Below are positions 7,956 to 15,448 of a stretch of DNA of 64,000 nt, one piece after another; position 1 is the stretch's first letter, and the number at the start of each line of letters is the position of its first letter. The position numbers were made by a program, and so were the translations under genes. The stretch comes from JAEINY01 sp942490535. GTDB taxonomy: Bacteria > Bacteroidota > Bacteroidia > Bacteroidales > Marinilabiliaceae. The notes below the pieces were generated by a model. It worked only from the letters and a program-made list of their open reading frames with translations. It did not search any database and had not been told where the DNA came from. The stretch is taken from the NCBI GenBank assembly GCA_942490535.1, contig CALNXQ010000005.1:124001-188000 (forward strand), read 5' to 3'.

Positions 7956-8327
7956 TTAGTGCTTTGTGCCTAGTTTAACTTTCAAGCTATTGATTAATCC
8001 ATTGATCAGCTTTTCAATTTCCACTGACGTTGCCATGAGTGCCTGAAATTTTTCGCTCTCCAGGAAGCTTAAATTTTGCGCTATTTCTATTTGCGTTTGC
8101 ATTTCAAATAATGAATCCCTGGCAATATTTAGAAATCGAATAAACTCGTTCAACGAATTCCGCCCAAAGCCTTCGGCAATGTTAGATGGAATAGAAACCG
8201 AGGCGCGTCTAATTTGATTGGTTAGTCCAAACTTTTCCGAATCCGGAAAACACTCCGTTTCCTTATATATTTGGGTCACTAATTCCATTGATTTCTGCCA
8301 TGACTTAATTTCTCTATACGATTTCAT
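7956..8327 (-). CDS. Four-helix-bundle protein, 23S rRNA intervening-sequence family (copy 3)
   Basis: A 123-residue member of the family, started at the ATG giving MKSYREIKSWQKSMEL. It has RRASVSIPSNIAEGFGRNS in the centre and a RFLNIARDS helix. It lies between purU and the TlpA-like gene. The last codons (LGTKH and stop) are formed by the GTGCTTTGTG-type spacer repeat, and a near inverted copy (CACTAAGCAC, about 8360-8369) lies on the other side, so this gene too is repeat-bordered. Function unknown. Confidence 0.85.
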   Translation of the reverse strand: MKSYREIKSWQKSMELVTQIYKETECFPDSEKFGLTNQIRRASVSIPSNIAEGFGRNSLNEFIRFLNIARDSLFEMQTQIEIAQNLSFLESEKFQALMATSVEIEKLINGLINSLKVKLGTKH

Positions 8328-8396
8328 AACAACCAGCATTAAACAATTTTCAAGAATGATTCACTAAGCACGAAAACAACGCACCATGCACTCCTA

Positions 8397-9254
8397 TTAT
8401 GCAAAAATGATCGTCTTATTCTTATAAACCAATGTCTTTCGATCCACATGAGCCCGCACAGCGCGCGATAACACCAGTTTCTCAATGTCCTTGCCTTTCT
8501 GTACCAAACTCTCCACCGAATCGTGATGCGAAATACGAATGGTATCCTGATCAATGATCGGCCCGGCATCCAGTTCGGAAGTCACATAATGCCCGGTGGC
8601 ACCGATGATCTTCACGCCTCTTGAATGGGCCGCATGATAGGGTTTCGCCCCGGCAAAAGCAGGGAGGAACGAGTGGTGAATATTGATGATCCGGTTGGGA
8701 TAGCGCTCAATAAAATCCGACGACAAGATCTGCATGTAGCGGGCCAGCACAATGAAATCAATGGCATAAGCCTCCAGCAAACGGTTCTGTTCCGCTTCCA
8801 CTTGTTCCTTCGTCTCTTTGGTCACTGGTAAATAATGATAGGGGATGCCAAACTGATTGGCCACCTTCTCCAGCTCTTTGTGATTACTAATGATCAAAGG
8901 GATTTCCACTTTCAATTCACCGGCCTGATGACGGGCCAACAGATCAAAGAGACAGTGGGAAGCCCGACTGACAAAGAGCGCCATCCTAGATGTTTGATCC
9001 GACAGCTTCAAGGACCAAATCATGGACATGGGTGTCGCAATCGCCGCCTGAAAAGTCGCTTTAATTTCATCCACACTCAATAAAAAACCCGCCAGATCCC
9101 ATTCCACACGCATAAAAAAACGCTTTTCCCCTTGATCGGTATGTTGATCCAAGGCCAATACATTCCCATTATAACGGTGGATGAAATCGGTTACTTTTGC
9201 TACAATTCCCCGTTGATCGGGACAATGGATTCGGATAATCGCTGTATTTCTCAT
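8397..9254 (-). CDS. purU: Formyltetrahydrofolate deformylase
   Basis: Hydrolyses 10-formyl-THF to formate and THF, balancing one-carbon pools and feeding formate to purine synthesis. The N-terminal 85 or so residues are an ACT regulatory domain (IIRIHCPDQRGIVAKVTDF). The rest is a formyltransferase fold with the catalytic Asn-His-Asp set in NIHHSFLPAF, GATGHYV and ELDAGPII. The 285-residue length is normal. Placement between trpA and a four-helix gene is unusual; a link to histidine synthesis through AICAR and one-carbon flux is possible but is inference. Confidence 0.95.
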   Translation of the reverse strand: MRNTAIIRIHCPDQRGIVAKVTDFIHRYNGNVLALDQHTDQGEKRFFMRVEWDLAGFLLSVDEIKATFQAAIATPMSMIWSLKLSDQTSRMALFVSRASHCLFDLLARHQAGELKVEIPLIISNHKELEKVANQFGIPYHYLPVTKETKEQVEAEQNRLLEAYAIDFIVLARYMQILSSDFIERYPNRIINIHHSFLPAFAGAKPYHAAHSRGVKIIGATGHYVTSELDAGPIIDQDTIRISHHDSVESLVQKGKDIEKLVLSRAVRAHVDRKTLVYKNKTIIFA

Positions 9255-9339
9255 GCTGTCTTAACAAATGGTGATACTCATGAATGAAGCCCTAAAAATA
9301 ACGATTCAAAAGATAGGAAGCCCTAAGTTTTATCATTTA

Positions 9340-10113
9340 TCACTTATTACGCATCATTTTCACAAAACTGGAAATACTCGCAGCAGAAGCTCCTTCCCCA
9401 TCCAATTGCTTCACAAAAGCACTGCCGACAATGGCCCCCGATGCATATTCACAGGCTGTGGAATAGGTTTCATGATCGCTGATCCCAAAACCAATCAAAC
9501 AGGGATTCTGTAATTGCAAGGCCTGAACCCGTTTAAAGTAGTCTATCTGATCGGTGGTCATGCCTTTCTTCGTCCCGGTGGTCGCAGCTGAAGATACCAT
9601 GTAAATAAATCCATTGCTATGCGAATCGATTAAGCGAATGCGCGCTTCTGTGGTTTGCGGGGTGATCAGGAAGATATTAGCCAAACCGGATGTTTCAAAT
9701 AAAGACTTATATTTCTCGCAATACTCATCAAATGGCAGATCAGGAAGGATAACACCATCGACACCTACCTCCCGGCACTTCTTTATAAATCGTTCCACCC
9801 CATATTTAAAGACCGGATTGTAATACCCCATCAGTACAATGGGAATGTGAATGGTTTCACGTACCTGGGCCAGTTGCTCAAACAATTTATTCAACGACAT
9901 GCCGTTTCGCAGAGCTTGTTCACTGCTCTTTTGAATGGTAGGCCCATCCGCCAGTGGATCGGAAAAAGGCATCCCAATTTCAACCAGATCCACCCCTTCC
10001 GTTTGCAATGCTGTTAATACCGGTACCGTATCTTCCAGGTTCGGAAAACCAGCTGTGTAGTAAACGGAGAGTATATTTTTCTTCTCTTGGAAGAGTTGTT
10101 TCAGTCTGTTCAT
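9340..10113 (-). CDS. trpA: Tryptophan synthase alpha chain
   Basis: Cleaves indole-3-glycerol phosphate to indole and glyceraldehyde 3-phosphate. Catalytic Glu45 and Asp56 are in VEIGMPFSDPLADGP, and the phosphate-binding end of the barrel (GFGISDHE, GAIVGSAFV) is intact. 257 residues is slightly short but normal for Bacteroidota. It forms the alpha-beta complex with TrpB encoded just upstream. The spacer to trpB holds a 21-bp tandem repeat. Confidence 0.97.
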   Translation of the reverse strand: MNRLKQLFQEKKNILSVYYTAGFPNLEDTVPVLTALQTEGVDLVEIGMPFSDPLADGPTIQKSSEQALRNGMSLNKLFEQLAQVRETIHIPIVLMGYYNPVFKYGVERFIKKCREVGVDGVILPDLPFDEYCEKYKSLFETSGLANIFLITPQTTEARIRLIDSHSNGFIYMVSSAATTGTKKGMTTDQIDYFKRVQALQLQNPCLIGFGISDHETYSTACEYASGAIVGSAFVKQLDGEGASAASISSFVKMMRNK

Positions 10114-10142
10114 GTTTCAATGTATTAATGTGAGCCTTAAGA

Positions 10143-10214
10143 TTAGCCTTTAGCTATTAGCCCTTAGCCTTTAGCTATTAGCCCTTAGCCTTTAGCTAGT
10201 GGCTAGTGGCTAGC
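10143..10214. repeat. 21-bp tandem repeat of the TAGC family in the trpB-trpA spacer
   Basis: Two perfect copies of a 21-bp unit beginning TTAGCCTTTAGC (10143-10163 and 10164-10184) are followed by a third, diverging copy ending in TAGTGGCTAGTGGCTAG. Same family as at 3884, 4379 and 25531, but without a four-helix gene here. Confidence 0.85.
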
Positions 10215-10222
10215 AGCTCTTT

Positions 10223-11416
10223 TCAAAATCCAAATCGTTCACGATAAGTGGCCATATCTTTATCACCACGTCCCGACAAGGTGATCACCACCGTATCTTC
10301 TTTTTTAAAGGTCATCTTTTTCAAAGCCGCTAAGGCATGTGCTGATTCCAGAGCCGGTATGATGCCTTCCAGTTGCGTCAGCTCCAAAGCTGCTTCCAAA
10401 GCTTCTGCATCGGTTGCCGAAAGAAACAAAGCCCGACCCGTGTCAAACAAATGAGCATGTTGCGGCCCGATACCCGGATAATCCAATCCTGCAGAGATGG
10501 AATAGGGTTCCGTGATTTGTCCGTCTTCACTTTGCATCAAAAAGGTTTTGCTACCATGGATGATACCCACATCACCTTTAGCAATGGTTGCAGCAGTTTC
10601 ACCGGAGTCCACCCCCAAGCCCGAGGCTTCCACGGCGACCAGCTTCACGGCCTCCTCATCCAAAAAGTGATAAAATGCACCGGCTGCATTACTGCCGCCT
10701 CCAATACAAGCGATGACATAATCAGGTAAATCCTTACCCGTTTTCTCCGGTACTTGTACTTTCATCTCTTCACTGATGACCGACTGAAGGCGCGCCACCA
10801 TATCAGGATAAGGATGTGGTCCCACCACCGATCCCACAATGTAAAAGGTATCCTCGGGATTGCAGATCCAGTCGCGCATGGCTTCGTTAGTGGCATCTTT
10901 CAAGGTTTTATTGCCCGAAGTAGCCGCCACCACTTCAGCCCCCAGCATCCGCATGCGGGCCACATTGGGTGCTTGTCGCTGAATGTCCAGTTCACCCATA
11001 TACACCACACATTTCAATCCCATCAGGGCGCAAGCGGTGGCTGTAGCCACGCCATGCTGCCCCGCACCTGTTTCCGCAATGATACGGGTCTTGCCCATGT
11101 GCCTGGCAATCAGAATTTGGCCCAGGGAATTATTAATCTTATGCGCCCCTGTATGATTGAGATCTTCACGCTTCAGATACACATTGGTTTGATACTTCTC
11201 TGATAGCCGTTTGGCCAGATAAAGCGGTGACGGACGCCCTACATAATCTTTTAATAAAGCACGGTATTCGGTTTGAAACGTATCTGAATAAATAATGTCC
11301 AGATACACCGATTTGAGCTGCTCAATATTGGGATACAGCATTTCCGGTATGTAAGCCCCTCCAAAACGGCCATACATTCCTTTCTCATCGGCTTGATATT
11401 TATTTGACTGACTCAT
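10223..11416 (-). CDS. trpB: Tryptophan synthase beta chain
   Basis: PLP enzyme joining indole and serine. The PLP lysine is Lys93 in HTGAHKINNSLGQ; the GGGSNAAG phosphate loop and AETGAGQHGVA are present. The 397-residue size and the strong match to the TrpB1 type indicate the classical TrpA partner. It starts 28 bp after the end of the tandem-repeat ORF at 11445-12026, which separates it from trpF. Confidence 0.98.
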   Translation of the reverse strand: MSQSNKYQADEKGMYGRFGGAYIPEMLYPNIEQLKSVYLDIIYSDTFQTEYRALLKDYVGRPSPLYLAKRLSEKYQTNVYLKREDLNHTGAHKINNSLGQILIARHMGKTRIIAETGAGQHGVATATACALMGLKCVVYMGELDIQRQAPNVARMRMLGAEVVAATSGNKTLKDATNEAMRDWICNPEDTFYIVGSVVGPHPYPDMVARLQSVISEEMKVQVPEKTGKDLPDYVIACIGGGSNAAGAFYHFLDEEAVKLVAVEASGLGVDSGETAATIAKGDVGIIHGSKTFLMQSEDGQITEPYSISAGLDYPGIGPQHAHLFDTGRALFLSATDAEALEAALELTQLEGIIPALESAHALAALKKMTFKKEDTVVITLSGRGDKDMATYRERFGF

Positions 11417-11444
11417 ATTTCGAAATTTCTTTTAATAACATTTT

Positions 11445-12026
11445 CTATTTCTTATCCAATTCCCCTGGGAAAAGAGCTAGCTTTCGTATTCCACCCTCAT
11501 TTGCATAAGCTGCAGAGCCAATCAGACATTGCACAACGCCATTTTTTATCCGCATCAAAGGGTCAATACACTGAGCAGGTTCATCCAACCTTTGTGCAAC
11601 CCTATTTTTACGCTGCACCGACCTATCCTGACACTGCACCATGCTATTTCTCATCCGCATCAAAGGGTCAACACACTGTGCAGGACCATCCAACATTTGT
11701 GCAACCCTATTTTTACGCTGCACCGACCTATCCTGACACTGCACCATGCTATTTCTCATCCGCATCAAAGGGTCAACACACTGTGCAGGACCATCCAACA
11801 TTTGTGCAACCCTATTTTTACTCTGCACCGACCTATCCTGGCACTGCATCGACCTATCCGGATACTGCACCATGCGATTTCCCATCCGCATCAAGGGGTC
11901 AATACACTGTGCAGGACCATCCAACATTTGTGCAAAGCTATTTTTGTACTTCGCCGACCATCCCAACGGTTTAAAAGCAGGGAAGTATTCACATGGTTTA
12001 GCACTTAACTTCCGTTCCCCTTTCAT
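11445..12026 (-). CDS. Tandem-repeat ORF between trpF and trpB (unknown)
   Basis: A 193-codon frame runs the whole gap between trpF and trpB. Its ATG shares one base with the trpF stop (TAATG) and it ends 28 bp before trpB, an arrangement typical of a translationally coupled gene. The predicted protein is about four copies of a 35-residue unit containing QMLDGPAQCVDPLMR and MVQCQDRSV, with unique ends. It has no signal peptide and no recognisable domain. Caution: the 105-bp DNA unit is a multiple of three, so any frame open in one unit stays open in all, and two plus-strand frames are open as well. Coding status is unproven. Confidence 0.4.
   Translation of the reverse strand: MKGERKLSAKPCEYFPAFKPLGWSAKYKNSFAQMLDGPAQCIDPLMRMGNRMVQYPDRSMQCQDRSVQSKNRVAQMLDGPAQCVDPLMRMRNSMVQCQDRSVQRKNRVAQMLDGPAQCVDPLMRMRNSMVQCQDRSVQRKNRVAQRLDEPAQCIDPLMRIKNGVVQCLIGSAAYANEGGIRKLALFPGELDKK
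11548..11960. repeat. 105-bp tandem repeat (minisatellite), about 3.8 copies
   Basis: Copies start with ATCCGCATCAA at 11548, 11653, 11758 and 11884. Spacing is 105, 105 and 126 bp; the longer one holds an extra 21-bp internal duplication of the CCGACCTATCCTG segment. Copies 2 and 3 are nearly identical, implying recent expansion. Confidence 0.95.
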
Positions 12027-12679
12027 TAAAAGGAATGCTGCCCTTCAGAACGCACCCGCTCCATAAAGCTTTTCAGTCGCTCAACATCTTTTAGTCCCGG
12101 TTCCGTTTCGAACTTACTGTTCACATCAATCCCTTTCAGATTCAATCCTTCCAACTGAAGGATATCGTCCACATCTTCCGGACCAATGCCCCCACTCAGA
12201 AACACCGAGCGGGCGTTGTTATAGTTTTTCAGGAGTTGCCAATTGAATTTATGCCCGCTACCGCCATAGGCTTTAGTTGCCGTATCAAACAAAAAGTAAT
12301 CGCAATAATCCTCATACCTGCGGGTCTGCGCAAACTCAAATTGATCATCTACCCGAAAGACTTTCATGATGCGCGCACCTGTCTGTTTCATTAAAAAACA
12401 CAGTTCAGGTGATTCATCGCCGTGCAGTTGTAAAATATCCAATCCAAAACGAATGCGTGCTTCATCCATCTCACGCTCCGGTGCATTAACAAAGACGCCT
12501 ACTTTTTTTACCGAAGCAGGAATGGCAGCTATGGTCTCTTGCATTAACTGCTCACCAACGTACCGGGGAGAAGGCTTGTAAAAAATGAAGCCCAGGTAAT
12601 CCGGCCGGAGCGCCACCAAGTCTTCAATATTCCTGGCCTGACGCATACCACACACTTTAATCTCCGGAATACATCCCAT
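12026..12679 (-). CDS. trpF: Phosphoribosylanthranilate isomerase
   Basis: TIM-barrel isomerase of step 3 in tryptophan synthesis. It has the catalytic Cys in IKVCGMR at the N-terminus, LQLHGDE in the middle, the catalytic Asp in YFLFDTATK and LSGGIGPED, then the terminal DVNSKFE. At 217 residues it is standard. It starts 3 bp after the trpC stop, and its own stop codon overlaps the ATG of the repeat ORF. Confidence 0.97.
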   Translation of the reverse strand: MGCIPEIKVCGMRQARNIEDLVALRPDYLGFIFYKPSPRYVGEQLMQETIAAIPASVKKVGVFVNAPEREMDEARIRFGLDILQLHGDESPELCFLMKQTGARIMKVFRVDDQFEFAQTRRYEDYCDYFLFDTATKAYGGSGHKFNWQLLKNYNNARSVFLSGGIGPEDVDDILQLEGLNLKGIDVNSKFETEPGLKDVERLKSFMERVRSEGQHSF

Positions 12680-12682
12680 GAT

Positions 12683-13483
12683 TTATGAATTAACGGGTGT
12701 TTGTTTGATCTGTTGAAAAAAGTTTTTTGCCGCTTGTCCGGGATTATCCGTTTTCATGAAATTTTCACCAATCAAATAACCATCAAACCCATTTTTACGC
12801 AGGAAGAACACATCTTCAGGGGCATGGATACCACTTTCAGATACCTTGAGTTTATTCTTGGGTAACTGGGCAGCCAAACGAATGGAATGATCCAGATTCA
12901 CCTCAAATGTTTTTAAGTTCCGGTTATTGATGCCTACTACATCCACAAAGGCATTCACCCGATCCAGCTCCGCTTCATCGTGCAACTCCATCAACACTTC
13001 CATGCCCAGGTAATTGGCCATAGCACCCAACTCTTTGGCCTGATCCACTTCCAAAGCGGCCGCTATTAAGAGGATGGCCGACGCCCCAATGGCTTTGGCT
13101 TCATAAATCTGATAGGGATCGATGATGAAATCCTTTCGCAGGATGGGTATGGTAGTCACATCACGGGCGGCCGTCAAATCGTCGGCATGTCCGCCAAAAA
13201 AATGTGAATCGGTGAGCACGGACAAGGCCGATGCACCAGCTGCTTCGTAGCCTTTGACCACATCCGTCACTTTTACCTGGTCATTGATGATGCCTTTGGA
13301 AGGAGATTGCCGCTTGAATTCTGCAATCACCCCCGCTTTGTCCGGATTGGACAGAAATCCTTTCAGCGAAGGAACCGCTTCATTGAAATGGCGGTAATAC
13401 ATCAACTCCTTAAGGGACACACGCGCTTTGGCGGCTTCCACTTCGGTGCGTTTATGGGCGATTATTTTATCGAGAATGGTCAT
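12683..13483 (-). CDS. trpC: Indole-3-glycerol phosphate synthase
   Basis: Catalyses ring closure to indole-3-glycerol phosphate. Motifs: AEFKRQSPSKG with the catalytic Lys, LRKDFIIDPYQ, GINNRNLKTF and SESGI. It is monofunctional (266 residues), with TrpF as a separate protein. It precedes trpF by 3 bp and follows trpD across a 151-bp spacer that contains a REP-like triple hairpin. Confidence 0.97.
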   Translation of the reverse strand: MTILDKIIAHKRTEVEAAKARVSLKELMYYRHFNEAVPSLKGFLSNPDKAGVIAEFKRQSPSKGIINDQVKVTDVVKGYEAAGASALSVLTDSHFFGGHADDLTAARDVTTIPILRKDFIIDPYQIYEAKAIGASAILLIAAALEVDQAKELGAMANYLGMEVLMELHDEAELDRVNAFVDVVGINNRNLKTFEVNLDHSIRLAAQLPKNKLKVSESGIHAPEDVFFLRKNGFDGYLIGENFMKTDNPGQAAKNFFQQIKQTPVNS

Positions 13484-13523
13484 CTTCTAAATCTTTAGAG
13501 GCAAATTCCTCAATTATATAATT

Positions 13524-13606
13524 GAACTCCTTCAGAGTTCTTCTTTCAAAGCTTATTATCACCCCGGGTTTCACCCGGGGCTAGTGATGTGAAATCCTTT
13601 CAGGAT
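13524..13606. repeat. REP-like element: three consecutive hairpins
   Basis: GAACTC-cttca-GAGTTC (13524-13540), CCCCGGGT-ttc-ACCCGGGG (13562-13580) and ATCC-tttca-GGAT (about 13594-13606) follow each other in the trpD-trpC spacer. A fragment CCCCGGGTTAC-ATTTCACC recurs near 39519. The pattern resembles dispersed palindromic elements of Bacteroidota intergenic regions. Confidence 0.6.
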
Positions 13607-13634
13607 CTATATTCATTCGTGTAACAATTTTCCT

Positions 13635-14630
13635 TTATTGGGCCTCCAACAATTTAGCCAATACCATCCCGGCTTTACCCGACAGCAGTGAATCTTTGGC
13701 GGCATCCAGACTTTGTTCCAGGCTCCATTGCGGATGATAACACTGTAATGCCATGGCGGCATTGGTGATCACCACACTGTTTTGCGCGTCGGTACCATCG
13801 CCCGTCAATACCGTTTTAAATATCCTGGCGGATGCTTCCACAGTTGCACCCCCGGCTATCTGTTCCGGTTGCACCATTTTCAGATTTAAATCACCCGGCG
13901 CATACAACTGCTCTCCACCATTTGAAATGGCTTTGAAATTTCCGGTGAGGGATACTTCGTCATAACCATCCAATGAATGAATAATGGTATAATTCTTATC
14001 CGTTTGCTGGTAGATGTAATTGTACAAACGCGCTAACTCCAGACTAAAGACCCCCACCAACTGATTCTGTGGAAAGGACGGATTCACCATGGGGCCTAAC
14101 ATGTTGAAAAAGGTTTTCAAGCCCAATTCCCTCCGAATGGGTCCTACCGCTTTCATGGCCGGGTGAAACAAAGGGGCGTGGAAGAAACAAATACCTGCCT
14201 GATCCAATTGACGACGCAATAAATCCACATCATTTGTAAACTGATACCCCAGGTATTCCATCACATTGGATGATCCACACGAGGATGACACCCCGTAATT
14301 CCCATGCTTGGCCACATTTGCTCCGGCACCGGCCACCACAAAGGATGCCAGGGTGGATATGTTAAAGGTATCCTTACCATCGCCACCCGTACCGCAGACA
14401 TCAATGGTATTGAAGTCACTGAGGTCGACCCGCAGACACAATTCCAACAAGGCATCACGAAACCCTGACAACTCCTCCACCGTCACCGGTCGCATCATGT
14501 ATACCGTTAAAAAAGCCACCACTTCCGATTGATTGTAGCTCTCCCGGGCAATGTTAATCAACACTTCGCGCGCCTCTACCCGCGACAGTGTTTTATGATT
14601 GAGTAATTCTTTTAATATGGATTTGATCAT
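13635..14630 (-). CDS. trpD: Anthranilate phosphoribosyltransferase
   Basis: Transfers phosphoribose from PRPP to anthranilate. The PRPP-binding CGTGGDGKDTFNIST loop and the KHGNYGVSS loop are clear, and the helical N-terminal domain is complete (331 residues). A separate trpG lies upstream, so this is the unfused form. The stop is followed by the REP-like spacer. Confidence 0.97.
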   Translation of the reverse strand: MIKSILKELLNHKTLSRVEAREVLINIARESYNQSEVVAFLTVYMMRPVTVEELSGFRDALLELCLRVDLSDFNTIDVCGTGGDGKDTFNISTLASFVVAGAGANVAKHGNYGVSSSCGSSNVMEYLGYQFTNDVDLLRRQLDQAGICFFHAPLFHPAMKAVGPIRRELGLKTFFNMLGPMVNPSFPQNQLVGVFSLELARLYNYIYQQTDKNYTIIHSLDGYDEVSLTGNFKAISNGGEQLYAPGDLNLKMVQPEQIAGGATVEASARIFKTVLTGDGTDAQNSVVITNAAMALQCYHPQWSLEQSLDAAKDSLLSGKAGMVLAKLLEAQ

Positions 14631-14713
14631 TGTTTTCTTTTTAGTGCTTTGTAAAAAGTGCTTCGTCCCTGATCCTTAGTCCGGCTATAAACCACTGACT
14701 ACTGACTACATTT

Positions 14714-15283
14714 TTACCTCAAAATCCAATTCTTAATCATCTGCTTACCCTGCTCCGTTAACACCGATTCGGGATGAAACTGGACGCCTCTCACGTCATA
14801 TTCCTTGTGCAGTAAACCCATGATTTGCCCTTCCGCATCACGTGCCGTAATAATGAGTTCAGCCGGCAGATCCTCCTCATTCACCACCCAGCTGTGGTAG
14901 CGTCCGGCAATAAAAGTATCGGCAATGCCATCAAACAGGTATTCTTCACGGGTGCATACGGTTACCGGCGTGCCAACCCCATGGTAGACTTTATTAAGGT
15001 TGCGGATGCTGCCCCCAAATACTTCGGCAATGGCCTGACAGCCCAGGCACACACCCAGAATACTTTTCTCTGCCCCATACGTCTTGATCAATGCCTTGAG
15101 AATACCTGCTTCATCCGGCACACCCGGACCTGGCGACAAGATTATTTTATCGTATTTGGCCACTTCTTCCAATGTGATTTCATCGTTGCGAAACACATCC
15201 ACCTTGTCATCCACTATCTCTTCTACATAATGAACCAGGTTATAGGTAAATGAATCGTAATTATCGAGAACTAATATTTTCAT
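14714..15283 (-). CDS. trpG: Anthranilate synthase glutaminase component
   Basis: Class I glutamine amidotransferase (189 residues) supplying ammonia to TrpE. Nucleophile Cys in LGVCLGCQAIAEVFGG, oxyanion-type GPGVPDEAG loop, and the catalytic His-Glu in GVQFHPESVLT. It could be shared with para-aminobenzoate synthesis, since pabA is often missing in this phylum; that is inference. The 83-bp spacer to trpD carries ACCACTGACTACTGAC and GTGCTTTGT repeats. Confidence 0.96.
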   Translation of the reverse strand: MKILVLDNYDSFTYNLVHYVEEIVDDKVDVFRNDEITLEEVAKYDKIILSPGPGVPDEAGILKALIKTYGAEKSILGVCLGCQAIAEVFGGSIRNLNKVYHGVGTPVTVCTREEYLFDGIADTFIAGRYHSWVVNEEDLPAELIITARDAEGQIMGLLHKEYDVRGVQFHPESVLTEQGKQMIKNWILR

Positions 15284-15292
15284 GATTATAGT

Positions 15293-15440
15293 ATTTCAAG
15301 TTTAATGTTACAGATTATAAGTTTGGCGTTTCAGGTTTAATGTTTCAAGTTACGGGTTTGTTGGGTCAATTAATAGTCTGATGTTCATCGTCCGAAGTCC
15401 GATTTAAAACTTCGGATTCAGGACTTCGTTCTTAGGACTG
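15293..15440. repeat. Low-complexity spacer between trpE and trpG
   Basis: 15293-15360 is made of variants of GTTTCAAGTTTAATGTT. 15389-15440 contains repeated and inverted AAGTCCG / ACTTCGG / GGACTTCG words. No coding potential. Different word families in each spacer of this operon suggest independent local expansions. Confidence 0.6.
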
Positions 15441-15448
15441 CCATTTCC

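Noticed and set aside
11548..11960. CRISPR array
   Set aside because: Units are contiguous 105-bp repeats without unique spacers, and no cas gene is near.
11501..12066. Plus-strand frames of 106-159 codons in the tandem repeat
   Set aside because: They are by-products of a 105-bp unit that is a multiple of three; their strand opposes the trp operon and nothing couples their starts to a neighbour.
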